Origin: Candidatus Opimibacter iunctus | GTDB taxonomy: Bacteria > Bacteroidota > Bacteroidia > Chitinophagales > Saprospiraceae | DNA: 64,000 nucleotides | NCBI GenBank assembly: GCA_016716665.1 | Contig: JADJVH010000018.1 | Location: 22,364 to 86,363 of the forward strand | Reading direction: 5' to 3' | Shown: in pieces, positions 9,826 to 19,038 of the stretch | How positions within the stretch are numbered: position 1 is the stretch's first letter | How the letters are laid out: each line of letters opens with the position of its first letter | Translations under genes and position numbers: made by a program | Notes under the pieces: generated by a model | Database searches by the model: none | Told to the model about the DNA's origin: nothing | The model's input: only the letters and a program-made list of their open reading frames with translations

Positions 9826-11859
9826 ATGAAAAGTCTGATTTACGCCTTTGCGCTTATTCTCTCTACTTCTCTTATCCAATTTACTACAAGACCAATGCCT
9901 CCAAGGACCATTAGTGGCCTTGTACTGGATGAGACTAAATCACCACTCATATTTGCTAATGTCTACTCTGATTGCGGAGGTACTGGAACCCAGACGGATT
10001 TCAATGGATATTTTTCAATGTCGGTTCCTGATACTTGTGATTGGATTGAAGTCAGTTATACCGGATACGCTGCCCAGCGCATCAGTATACATGATAAGGA
10101 TTCTGTCTGTGTTATTTTGTCAGCCGGGGCTATGCTCGAAAGTGTGGTGGTGACAGCCTTCAAGATCCCCCTGATCGAGCAGGATAGAACGACCCAGGGA
10201 GGCATCAAGACCGCTGAGCAGATCCGTAACCTTCCGACTAAAAACATCAATTCGATTGCTGCGACTTCTGCCGGGCAGTATACTCAACAAGGTGGACAAG
10301 TTAATATCAGGGGCTCAAGGAGCAATGCCACGGATTATTACCTGGACGGAGTTCGTGTAACTACAAAGCACAATGGCAATGTTGGAGCTAAAGAACAACA
10401 ACCAGTCGTCAGGAATAATGCTTTCAATACTGAGGATTATAGCCTCATCGTTGAAAATGAATTTCATGCCCCGGCAGATGTCCCCTTGTCTACATTCTCA
10501 GTAGATGTAGATGCGGCTTCGTACAGCAATATGCGCAGGTTCCTGGCCTATGGGCAACGACCACCAAAGGATGCCATCCGCATCGAAGAGCTTATCAATT
10601 ACTTTGATTATACTTATCCACAACCTGTGGATGATAAGCCAATAGCGATTTATTCGGAAGTTGGGAGTTGTCCGTGGGCTACCGGACACAAGCTTGTCCA
10701 TATTGGGATACAGGGAAAGGCCATACCAATGGATGATTTGCCGGCTTCAAATCTTGTTTTCCTTATCGATGTTTCCGGTAGCATGCAGGACGAAGACAAA
10801 CTGCCTCTTGTCATTGCTTCCTTCAAGCTATTAGTCGAGCAACTTCGGGAGCTGGACCGTGTAGCTATTGTCGTCTATGCGGGAGCATCAGGCTTAGTAT
10901 TGCCTTCGACAGCGGGAATCAGGAAGGAGGACATTGTTGCTGCACTGGATAAATTGCATGCAGGTGGTGCCACTGCAGGAGCAGCAGGCATAAAGCAAGC
11001 CTATGAAGTTGCGCGGGAAAATTTCATTACCGGGGGAAACAACCGTGTCATCCTGGCTACTGATGGTGACTTCAATGTCGGGGTGAGTAGTGAAGGCGAA
11101 CTCATCAGGATTATTGAAAAGGAGCGGGAGAGTGGTGTATTCCTCAGTGTCCTTGGATTCGGGACCGGCAATTATATGGACAATAAAATGCAGGAACTGG
11201 CTGATCATGGAAACGGTAATCATGGCTATGTGGACAACATAACTGAAGCCAGGAAAATATTTGGCAATGAATTTGGCGGAACACTTTTTACCATAGCCAA
11301 GGATGTAAAGATCCAGGTGGAGTTCAATCCAGCTCTTGTTGCCTCTTACCGGCTCATCGGTTACGAAAACCGGATGTTGGAGGCAGAGGATTTTAATGAC
11401 GATTTGAAGGATGCTGGTGAGATCGGAAGCAATCACAGCGTAACCGCGCTATATGAAATTGTCCCGGTGGGTATGGAGACAACTTCGGTAAGGCAAGTAG
11501 ATGATCTTAAATATCAGAAAAATAGGATGGTAGGTGTTACCACGAAGACAGATGAACTGATGACGGTCAAATTCAGGTACAAAGCTCCGGACGGGGATGC
11601 CAGCAAGTTGATTGAGCATATCATTGGGGATACTGATAAGGCTTTTGAACTGACAAGTATTGATTTCAGGTTTTCAGCAGCAGTTGCTTCTTTTGGTATG
11701 GTCTTACGAGAATCTGCTTTTGCAGGGAGTGCAACGTTTGAAGATGTTGCCTCGTGGGCTTCCCACTCCATGGGTGATGACCTGCAGGGCTACCGCAAGG
11801 AATTTCTAGGTTTAGTCCGCGATGTTCCACGCATCCCTGATGCCACTGCAGATAGGTAA
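9826..11859 (+). CDS. Von Willebrand A (YfbK-like) protein with carboxypeptidase-regulatory and TonB-plug-like N-terminus
   Basis: The start at 9826 gives MKSLIYAFALILSTSL, a signal peptide; the longer in-frame ATG at 9763 is less likely. Residues about 28-110 are a CarboxypepD-regulatory-like beta sandwich (ISGLVLDETKSPLIFANVYS). Residues about 110-185 look like the start of a TonB plug (VVVTAFKIP, NIRGSRSNATDYYLDGVRV). Then come the YfbK N-terminal domain, a VWA domain with an intact MIDAS motif (DVSGSMQ) and ATDGDFNVG, and a DUF3520-type C-terminus. Metal-dependent protein binding at the cell surface is expected. The barrel of a true TonB receptor is absent. A strong bidirectional terminator follows. 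Confidence 0.88.
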   Translation: MKSLIYAFALILSTSLIQFTTRPMPPRTISGLVLDETKSPLIFANVYSDCGGTGTQTDFNGYFSMSVPDTCDWIEVSYTGYAAQRISIHDKDSVCVILSAGAMLESVVVTAFKIPLIEQDRTTQGGIKTAEQIRNLPTKNINSIAATSAGQYTQQGGQVNIRGSRSNATDYYLDGVRVTTKHNGNVGAKEQQPVVRNNAFNTEDYSLIVENEFHAPADVPLSTFSVDVDAASYSNMRRFLAYGQRPPKDAIRIEELINYFDYTYPQPVDDKPIAIYSEVGSCPWATGHKLVHIGIQGKAIPMDDLPASNLVFLIDVSGSMQDEDKLPLVIASFKLLVEQLRELDRVAIVVYAGASGLVLPSTAGIRKEDIVAALDKLHAGGATAGAAGIKQAYEVARENFITGGNNRVILATDGDFNVGVSSEGELIRIIEKERESGVFLSVLGFGTGNYMDNKMQELADHGNGNHGYVDNITEARKIFGNEFGGTLFTIAKDVKIQVEFNPALVASYRLIGYENRMLEAEDFNDDLKDAGEIGSNHSVTALYEIVPVGMETTSVRQVDDLKYQKNRMVGVTTKTDELMTVKFRYKAPDGDASKLIEHIIGDTDKAFELTSIDFRFSAAVASFGMVLRESAFAGSATFEDVASWASHSMGDDLQGYRKEFLGLVRDVPRIPDATADR

Positions 11860-11867
11860 AACTAAAG

Positions 11868-11906
11868 AAAGGAGCAAGGTGGTCGATGCAGTCACCTTGC
11901 TCCTTT
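11868..11906. terminator. Bidirectional terminator between the VWA and DUF2911 genes
   Basis: A perfect 14-bp stem (AAAGGAGCAAGGTG / CACCTTGCTCCTTT) with an 11-base loop sits between the stop codons of two convergent genes (11859 and 11918). It has A's before and T's after, so it can serve both strands. Confidence 0.85.
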
Positions 11907-11917
11907 TATTTCAGTTT

Positions 11918-13006
11918 TTACATCTCTCCCAGTTGCTTGAGGTATTTCATTGAGTTGGCTTTGGTGGCTTCGTTTGGATTTAACGAGAGCGATTTCTTAA
12001 ACGCGGCTACTGCATTTTTCTTGTCCCCTTTGATCGCATATCCTTCGCCGAGACTGTCCCAGGCGTTTGCACTTTCCGGGTGTCTTGTGGTGTTGTCCTT
12101 GAACGCTGTGACAGCTTCATCCATCTTGCCTTCATTGAGAAGTTGATAACCATAGGCATTGAGTTCTACCTCTGTTGCCATAGTCAGTGCTTCTGCTTGT
12201 ATTTTATCGGCTTCTGTTGTTTTTCCTGTCAACCTCATCAAGCCGGCTTGTGTATTGAGTGTCGCAAAATTCTTGTTGATCGCTACTGCACGTTCTGCCC
12301 AGGTCAGCCCAAGAGCTGGATTGACCTTGTTTTGCAGCGAGTAATTAGCTGCGGATGAATATCCCTGCCAGGTAAAGCCCATTGCCCCTTTCAATTCCTG
12401 TTCGGCATTGGTCATGACAATATCGTCTGTTGTAAATTCGATCGTAACCGGAAATTGTTTCTTCTCCCAGTTTAACACTAACTCTGCCGAGGTCTTAGTG
12501 GGATTGAGGAAATCATAAGTGAGTTGTTCAGTCATGGCATGTTCCCTGATCTGGATTCTAGCCCTGAGTTGATCATTGGCCGGGTCATAGAAGAAATTTC
12601 CCCATGAGCGGTAATCTTTCGATAGCACCACTTCACCACTGTTGTCAGCATTGATCGCGAAAAACAAGCCGTACTTTCCTGCAGGAACCATTTGTCCCTG
12701 TATTTTGGCATCATGTGAGAGTTCGATCACCGTATTTTCATTTGCTCCGGCACGCCATGGTGTCTTGTGCGGGCTTCCAAAGGGTTCGACATTGTAGCCA
12801 TAAGGCACGAGGTCACCCCAGATCACACGGCCTTTGACAGAGGGTCTTGAATAATTGACGGTAACCCTGGAGATTCCAATGGTCTGAGAGACTTCAGCGG
12901 CTGGGCTTGGGGGTCGTGGCGTAGTGATCGCCTGTGACCAGGAAGTGGAAGCGGTGATCATAATGGCGATGGCCATCAACAATCGAGAGGTACTTGCATT
13001 TTTCAT
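11918..13006 (-). CDS. Exported DUF2911 protein with C-terminal TPR repeats
   Basis: The ATG at 13004-13006 gives MKNASTSRLLMAIAIMITAS, a signal peptide; the upstream in-frame ATG at 13066 adds 20 residues without a signal character. Residues about 25-190 match DUF2911 (GRVIWGDLVPYG, PWRAGANENTVIELS, VPAGKYGLFF). Residues about 215-360 are helical, and the last 90 contain two TPR units (AWDSLGEGYAIKGDKKNAVA). DUF2911 proteins are widespread periplasmic proteins of unknown role in Bacteroidota. It is convergent with the VWA gene. Confidence 0.85.
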   Translation of the reverse strand: MKNASTSRLLMAIAIMITASTSWSQAITTPRPPSPAAEVSQTIGISRVTVNYSRPSVKGRVIWGDLVPYGYNVEPFGSPHKTPWRAGANENTVIELSHDAKIQGQMVPAGKYGLFFAINADNSGEVVLSKDYRSWGNFFYDPANDQLRARIQIREHAMTEQLTYDFLNPTKTSAELVLNWEKKQFPVTIEFTTDDIVMTNAEQELKGAMGFTWQGYSSAANYSLQNKVNPALGLTWAERAVAINKNFATLNTQAGLMRLTGKTTEADKIQAEALTMATEVELNAYGYQLLNEGKMDEAVTAFKDNTTRHPESANAWDSLGEGYAIKGDKKNAVAAFKKSLSLNPNEATKANSMKYLKQLGEM

Positions 13007-13121
13007 GAATCTTGGTTTTAGATTCTGAAAATACAAAGGGGAAAGGCATGCTTTATGTGATGCCATGGTATATTGGACAAACGCTACCTGATGAGGGACG
13101 CGGTGGGGTCTACGATCGACT

Positions 13122-13183
13122 ATTATCCCGTTTAAAAAGTAGAGACGCGATTAATCGCGTCTCTACTTTTTAAACAGGATAAT
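13122..13183. repeat. GATTAATC palindrome, copy 1 (31-bp arms)
   Basis: This 62-base inverted repeat is centred on GCGATTAATCGC with no loop. The arms ATTATCCCGTTTAAAAAGTA... and their complement differ at a single position. It lies between two minus-strand genes (stop at 13218, start at 13006). The outer arm (CGTTTAAAAAGT) is unlike the other copies but is matched by its own partner (ACTTTTTAAACAG). Confidence 0.93.
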
Positions 13184-13217
13184 GGTTGGGCTTGATGATT
13201 TGATTTATCCCCAGGGG

Positions 13218-13400
13218 TCAATGCGTTCTATTCCCCGGTCCCTTGATCAGTGTCAACAGAAATGAGACATTCAGGCCAAGCGTGATGATATTCACGATAT
13301 GGGCAAAGGAAGGCGCACCTTCAGGCCAGATCTGGCCTAATAATACGATGGCGTTGAGGACGAGGAGTATGATGATAAACATCCTTTTTGCAGTAGGCAT
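13218..13400 (-). CDS. Small membrane protein with two helices
   Basis: The 60-residue ORF encodes two hydrophobic helices (MFIIILLVLNAIVLLG and IVNIITLGLNVSFLLTLI) separated by a short hydrophilic loop. The family is not recognised. It stands between two minus-strand genes and a palindrome lies 35 bases downstream. Small two-helix proteins of this size are common and often unannotated; coding is plausible but not proven. Confidence 0.5.
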   Translation of the reverse strand: MPTAKRMFIIILLVLNAIVLLGQIWPEGAPSFAHIVNIITLGLNVSFLLTLIKGPGNRTH

Positions 13401-13488
13401 AGTTCTAGTTTATTTGATTTATGTAGTATGATTTGAAATGAGGCATCCCTTTGTTTCAAACAATGGTTGACCATGCTAAATTAAACCG

Positions 13489-13980
13489 TTATTTGGGTTG
13501 TTGGTGATCAAAACTTATCACCCTGGTAAGCTTCCATTGTCCATCCTCCAGGAGCCAGATGTGCATAAACCTTGCAGTACTGGTCAGGTATTCAGGCTTG
13601 TCTCCTTCGATAGCATAAAACCTATGTGTGCCACTTTGAAGCGCACCATATAGGGTTCCATTATTTTCCATGGGATATACTTCAAGGCTCCCGGGGTCCA
13701 ATACGCGTTTCGCTTTATAGGACATCTTGCACAATCCATCCCTGGTGTTGGCTATAAAGTCTTTCCTGGAAGTGGTGATGCCTGATTTGTCATGATAGAA
13801 TTCAAAGTCCTCACTGACCAACTTTTCAAATTGACTGATGTCACATGTATTGAAGCCAACGTCAAATAGCAGGCTATCCTGTGTCTTCAATGTTTTAAAA
13901 AGGGTTGATGCATGATCTGATTGTGCACTGAGTGCAAATGTTGACCATGAAAGGAACAGGATGATTCTAATGGAACTCAT
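13489..13980 (-). CDS. Exported DUF4440/SnoaL-like protein
   Basis: The 163-residue protein has a signal peptide ending LSAQ (about residue 19). It contains DISQFEKLVSEDFEFYHDKSG, a DUF4440-type helix and strand, then GTLYGALQSGTHRFY and the ending FMHIWLLEDGQWKLTRVISFDH. Related to the NTF2-like proteins at 5770 and 7737 but exported without a lipobox. The role is unknown. Confidence 0.8.
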   Translation of the reverse strand: MSSIRIILFLSWSTFALSAQSDHASTLFKTLKTQDSLLFDVGFNTCDISQFEKLVSEDFEFYHDKSGITTSRKDFIANTRDGLCKMSYKAKRVLDPGSLEVYPMENNGTLYGALQSGTHRFYAIEGDKPEYLTSTARFMHIWLLEDGQWKLTRVISFDHQQPK

Positions 13981-14057
13981 TGGACAGAGTTTTAGGGTAG
14001 AAACCTCGGGATATCCGGAAGTGTTGCCTTTTGAGGAGATAGTAAGATGGCCAGAAA

Positions 14058-15701
14058 TTAGCTTTTAATAAATTTCAAGCTGTACTTTTTGTTGCCCAGG
14101 GTATAGGTCAATAGATATATACCGCTTGTGATGTTGCCTAGATCATTCACCTTAACCGTTTTATTATTGACCGACCTGCGATAGCTTTTGATGAGTTGAC
14201 CATCAAGGCTGTAAATATTTACGGAGACTATTTCATTAGTGTTGTTTTCAATAGTGAGGTTTAATTCATCCTCTACAGGATTAGGATAATACTTTTGGTC
14301 AGCATGATCATCCTGATAGCTTGTTGAGACCGGGCTCTCCTGATATACCCTGACATAATCTATTTCCATTGCACTTTGGGTAAAATTAGGATCTATGCTT
14401 TGTTGGATCGCGACATTGAGCAGGAGGTATTGTTCGGCATCAAAGGGCCAGGTGCTGGCATCCTTGACCAGGGGATTGTAGGTGTAGTGTACTATGCCAT
14501 CCACACTGAAAACCAGTTTTTGCGGAGTCCAGACGAACGTGTAGACATGAAAATCACTGGACGCAGTGGATATGGATCGACCACCTAAGTTGACGGTAGC
14601 GCCATAGCTCGATGGCGTGTGGATAGCACTCTGGACATAGTTTTGATTATTGCCCCAGTGTTCCATGATATCAATCTCTCCGCATGCCGGCCAACCAGTG
14701 GTCCCAAAACCCTGGTTGTCCCAATAGCCTCCGTTTTCATTCACATTCTTGCCCAGTGTCCAAATCGCGGGCCAGGTGCCTGCCCCGATCGGAAGTTTTG
14801 CCCTGACTTCTACCTTGCCATACGTGAAGGCAAACTTTGAATTCAACCTTGCTGAGGTATATTGCTTGGTGTAGCCCTGTGATGTGAATGTCTCTTTTTT
14901 AGCCAGGATGCGCAACATTCCGTTTTGAACTGAAGCGTTATCCGTGCGATTGGTATAATGTTGTATTTCGCCATTATACCAGCTTCCGGGAGTTGGGAGC
15001 TGGGTCTGGTGAAACCATTTGTCGGTATCGATGGGCCCTTCAACATCAAACTCATCTGACCAGACCAGATGATCAAATACAGGACCAGGGATGATTGTGC
15101 CGTTGTAATCAACATCATCTAAGTAGGCCTGGACATGGGCGTTATTGTTTTCACCATTGACTTGTAGGACGATCCTGTTGAAATCCGTGCGCTGTATCGG
15201 TGGGGCAGAACTGTTGTCCAGGTTGATATAGGGATCATTAGCGAAATTGAAAGTGACCGTTTGCCATTGGTTTAGGGCAATAGGCTTGATGATCTCACAC
15301 TGTGTTGACCAGGGTTGGGGCAATGTTCCATCCTGCAGTTTTAAGGAAATCTGGTTTGGGGCACTTCCTGTAAGACCACTTGAGGGCACATAGATTTTCA
15401 ATGTGAATATGTGATTGTCAGAGAGGTCATAATTGTTGCTGACATCAAAGCGTACATTGGCATACTGTCCTCCGACATCTCCATATTCGAGCACTGTGGC
15501 AGACGTATTGATGCCTTGTTTAAATGGATTGGCTGACTGTGTATTCATGTTGCAATCATCGCCGTACCATGTCGTGATGGTGCCATTGCCTTCGAAGTCA
15601 TCATGGACGTTTTGAGCGGTGAGGCAGATGGGAACGCACAGCAGGGATAGCATGCAGACAGGATACCCGAATAGGGTTTGTAGAATGGATTTAGAATTCA
15701 T
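14058..15701 (-). CDS. Secreted GH16 beta-glucanase (laminarinase-like) with T9SS sorting domain
   Basis: The protein has 547 residues. After a signal peptide (ending LTAQN, about residue 31) there is an N-terminal jelly-roll, CBM-like domain (residues about 35-205), then a GH16 catalytic domain starting LVWSDEFD. The catalytic motif ExDxxE is present as GEIDIMEHWG, with GTWPAIWTLG before it. The last 75 residues (YYPNPVEDELNLTI...YSLDGQLIKS...ITSGIYLLTYTLG) are a type A T9SS sorting signal, so it is secreted or cell-surface attached. Likely substrates are beta-1,3 or mixed-linkage glucans. Start at the ATG 15699-15701. Confidence 0.93.
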   Translation of the reverse strand: MNSKSILQTLFGYPVCMLSLLCVPICLTAQNVHDDFEGNGTITTWYGDDCNMNTQSANPFKQGINTSATVLEYGDVGGQYANVRFDVSNNYDLSDNHIFTLKIYVPSSGLTGSAPNQISLKLQDGTLPQPWSTQCEIIKPIALNQWQTVTFNFANDPYINLDNSSAPPIQRTDFNRIVLQVNGENNNAHVQAYLDDVDYNGTIIPGPVFDHLVWSDEFDVEGPIDTDKWFHQTQLPTPGSWYNGEIQHYTNRTDNASVQNGMLRILAKKETFTSQGYTKQYTSARLNSKFAFTYGKVEVRAKLPIGAGTWPAIWTLGKNVNENGGYWDNQGFGTTGWPACGEIDIMEHWGNNQNYVQSAIHTPSSYGATVNLGGRSISTASSDFHVYTFVWTPQKLVFSVDGIVHYTYNPLVKDASTWPFDAEQYLLLNVAIQQSIDPNFTQSAMEIDYVRVYQESPVSTSYQDDHADQKYYPNPVEDELNLTIENNTNEIVSVNIYSLDGQLIKSYRRSVNNKTVKVNDLGNITSGIYLLTYTLGNKKYSLKFIKS

Positions 15702-16158
15702 ATAGACAACAAAATACAGGATTTTGGGGGTTGTGGGTGAATTTTGGTGTTGTCGTTTCAGTTTCTTCGATTATGAAGCGTATATATTTACATTTTATAC
15801 TCTCCATGGGAAAGTTGATGTTGAGCGGAGCCGAAACAACAACTTTCCCATAACTATATCAGGAGAGAATACCCCGGTCGTTGAGCGGAGTCGAAACGAA
15901 CGGAAAGTAGCCGAAACATTGACAATTAAAATGTTTGAACACTTCCTTCATAATATCTAAACTGTTGAGAAACATTTGCTCAATTTTCGTGTTTTATAAG
16001 ATGGAAATTTGATGTAATCATGATGAGCGGTAAGGGCTGAAATAGCGTTTTTAATCGGGCAATATTCAGTAATTTGCTGCCAGCATCAGGTGTGTGAATC
16101 AATTCTTTGAAATACTCCTAATTTATAATCAATACAAACAAAAATTAATCTATACAAA
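15702..16158. other. Divergent intergenic region with TTGAGCGGAG repeats upstream of katG
   Basis: Two copies of TTGAGCGGAG-C/T-CGAAAC occur (15821-15837 and 15882-15898). The first sits in the loop of an imperfect hairpin whose arms are GGGAAAGTTG and CAACTTTCCC (15808-15850). This motif is a dispersed repeat also seen at 5676. The last 100 bases before katG are AT-rich and presumably contain its promoter, but I cannot place it. No OxyR-type site was identified. Confidence 0.5.
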
Positions 16159-18392
16159 ATGGAAAATACCAAACCTTCAAGCACATCGTATGATGTCAAT
16201 GGGGAAGCCAAATGCCCGTTTCATGGCGGAGCTCTAAAGCAGACGGCAGGCGGTGGGACGAGAAACCGCGACTGGTGGCCAAATCTGTTGAATCTGGGTA
16301 TCCTTCGGCAAAACTCTGCCTTATCAAACCCTATGGGTGAGTCGTTCAATTATGCAGCAGAATTCAAATCATTGGATCTGAATGCATTGAAGAAGGACAT
16401 CATGGAATTGATGACAACCTCCCAAAGCTGGTGGCCGGCGGACTATGGGCATTACGGGCCTTTTTTCATCCGCATGGCATGGCACAGTGCTGGTACCTAC
16501 CGCATATCCGACGGACGTGGAGGAGGCGGCTCAGGCACGCAGCGCTTTGCCCCACTCAATAGTTGGCCTGATAATGCTAACCTCGACAAGGCGCGCCTCT
16601 TGCTATGGCCTGTCAAGCAAAAATATGGTAAGAAGATTTCCTGGGCGGACCTGATGATCCTTGCCGGCAATTGCGCCCTGGAGTCTATGGGTTTCAAGAC
16701 CTTTGGTTTCGGCGGTGGCCGTGTGGATGTATGGGAACCGGCGGAAGAGGTGTACTGGGGATCTGAGGGCAAGTGGCTCGATGACAAGCGTTATACCGGG
16801 GACCGAGAGTTGGAGAACCCACTCGCTGCAGTACAAATGGGTCTCATCTATGTAAATCCTGAAGGGCCTAATGGCAACCCTGATCCACTGCTGGCTGCAC
16901 ATGATATCCGTGAGACTTTTGGCCGTATGGCTATGGATGATGAGGAGACCGTTGCACTCATTGCCGGTGGACACACCTTCGGTAAGACACATGGCGCTGC
17001 AGATCCCGGAAAATATGTTGGACCTGAACCCGCAGCAGCAAGTATTGAAGAGCAAGGGCTAGGTTGGAAAAACACCTTTGGGACTGGAAATGGCGAATAT
17101 ACGATCACCAGCGGCCTTGAGGGGGCATGGACCACAACACCTACAAGGTGGAGTAATAATTTCTTTTGGAACCTTTTTGGCTACGAATGGGAATTAACCA
17201 AGAGCCCTGCCGGGCACATCAATGGATTCCAAAGCATGGCATGGGTGCTGATACAGTGCCTGATGCCCACAATCCAGCCAAGAGGCATGTGCCTGTCATG
17301 CTGACCACTGATCTTGCGTTGCGATTTGATCCGATCTATGGCCCTATATCAAAAAAATTCCTGGACAATCCGGATCAATTCGCAGACGCCTTCGCACGTG
17401 CATGGTTTAAGCTGACACACCGGGATATGGGTCCTCGCGCCCGCTATCTTGGGCCTGAAGTGCCAGCAGAGGCATTGATCTGGCAAGACCCCGTTCCTGC
17501 AGTGGAGTACAAATTGATAGATGAGCAAGACATCACTTCCCTGAAAGGCAAGATATTGTCTTCAGGATTGGCTATTCATGAGTTGGTTTCAACAGCATGG
17601 GCCTCTGCATCAACATTCCGTGGGTCTGACAAGCGGGGTGGTGCTAATGGTGCACGTATCCGGCTCGCCCCGCAGAAAGACTGGGCAGTCAACAATCCTG
17701 CACAACTGGCCAAAGTATTGAAAGCACTGGAGACCATTCAGCATGAATTTAATGGCGCTCAGGCTGGAGGCAAACAAGTGTCCCTCGCAGACCTGATCGT
17801 GCTTGCTGGATGTGCGGGTATTGAACAGGCAGCTAAAGCAGCAGGCCACAATGTGACTGTACCATTCTCACCTGGTCGCACGGATACCACGCAGGAACTG
17901 ACTGATGTGGAATCATTTGCTGTACTCGAACCAGCGGCAGATGGGTTCCGTAACTATTTCAAGAACAAGCATATTGCTTCAGCAGAGGAAATGCTTGTAG
18001 ACAAGGCACAATTGCTCAACCTGACTGCACCTGAAATGACCGTGCTGGTCGGTGGGATGCGTGTACTCCATACAAATTATGATCATGCACAGCATGGTGT
18101 ATTTACCAATCGTCCGGAAGTACTCACCAATGACTTCTTTGTCAACCTGCTCAGCCTGGGCAATACATGGAAGGCAACTACCGATGCCAAGGATGTGTTT
18201 GAATGCCATGATCGGACAACAGGTGAAAAGAAGTGGACTGGTACTCGCGTAGATCTGATCTTTGGTTCTAACTCAGAGCTTCGCGCCATCGCGGAAGTGT
18301 ATGGATGTGCGGATGGTCAGGACAAATTTGTCAAAGACTTTGTGGCAGCATGGGCCAAGGTGATGAACCTGGATCGATTTGATCTTGCCTGA
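16159..18392 (+). CDS. katG: Catalase-peroxidase KatG, frameshifted at 17212-17214
   Basis: KatG removes hydrogen peroxide with catalase and peroxidase activity using one haem. The N-terminal domain shows MAWHSAGTYR (distal Arg, Trp, His), GLIYVNPEGPNG (cross-link Tyr), RMAMDDEETVALIAGGHTFG (cross-link Met and proximal His). The inactive C-terminal domain follows (LVSTAWASASTFRGSDKRGG). The two halves lie in different frames: 16159-17304 and 17166-18392. They join if GGG at 17212-17214 is read as GGGG, giving SPAGAHQWIPK as in other KatGs and a 744-residue protein, the normal length. An assembly deletion is the simplest explanation. A strong terminator follows. Confidence 0.95.
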
Positions 18393-18410
18393 TCGTATTG
18401 CTAAGTATAA

Positions 18411-18448
18411 ATGAGAAAGGTGGCCCGGGAACGGGCCACCTTTCTCAT
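18411..18448. terminator. Bidirectional terminator after katG
   Basis: A perfect 17-bp stem (ATGAGAAAGGTGGCCCG and its complement) with a GGAA tetraloop lies 18 bases after the katG stop. The convergent SRPBCC gene ends 16 bases beyond it at 18464, so the hairpin probably stops transcripts from both sides. Confidence 0.88.
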
Positions 18449-18463
18449 TTATGTTATAACGAG

Positions 18464-18878
18464 TTATTGGTGTTCGGTATATTTCTTGTAATTATTGAGG
18501 ATCATCTGCCAGCCCTGTTGCTGTATATCGACGGGGTTTTCATTTTCAGCATCAAAAGTGGTGGTGACTTTTGTTTCATTGCCCCGGGATTCAAAGAGGG
18601 TAGTAGCTTGCCTGCCATCGCCCATCGTGTAGGTTAGTTCGCGGTGCGGGTACTACAACGTCATATATGGCCTCGAAATCAAATCCGAAACTGCCATCTT
18701 TAGCTTCCATCCTTGCGCTATACTTGCCGCCTGGCCTCAGGTCATTGTACGCAGTGGGACATTGCCAGTCATCAGTAGCAAAGTTCCATTGAGTGATATG
18801 ATCGGGATTGGTATAGCAGTCCCAGGCCTTTGCTAAAGGTGCTTCTATGGTCGCACTGACTGTGATTTTAGTTGCCAT
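18464..18878 (-). CDS. SRPBCC/AHSA1-family START-like protein, frameshifted near 18643
   Basis: The frame starting at 18878 gives MATKITVSATIEAPLAKAWD...PDHITQWNFATDDW, the typical opening of AHSA1/SRPBCC proteins (Activator of Hsp90 ATPase homologue type), but it drifts out after VVVPA. Removing one C of the CC at 18643-18644 restores ARELTYTMGDGRQATTLFES...TKVTTTF and the family ending GWQMILNNYKKYTE, with a stop at 18464. The repaired protein has 137 residues, a normal length. It is likely a small hydrophobic-ligand-binding protein in the cytoplasm. It is convergent with katG. Confidence 0.85.
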
Positions 18879-19038
18879 GATCGATATTTAAAGTGGTTAA
18901 TATGATTTCCGTATAAGTGTGGACCTGATACAGCCAGTGCTGACAGATCCGTTCAAACATAAGGATTTTCGAATTTCTGTGCATAGGGTCGCCCTTCAAG
19001 AAAATATTATATTCACCAAAGTTTATATTCTCATGGTC

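Noticed and set aside
16159..18392. Two independent peroxidase genes
   Set aside because: The two frames overlap only at the middle of KatG and join at one G to a normal-length protein.
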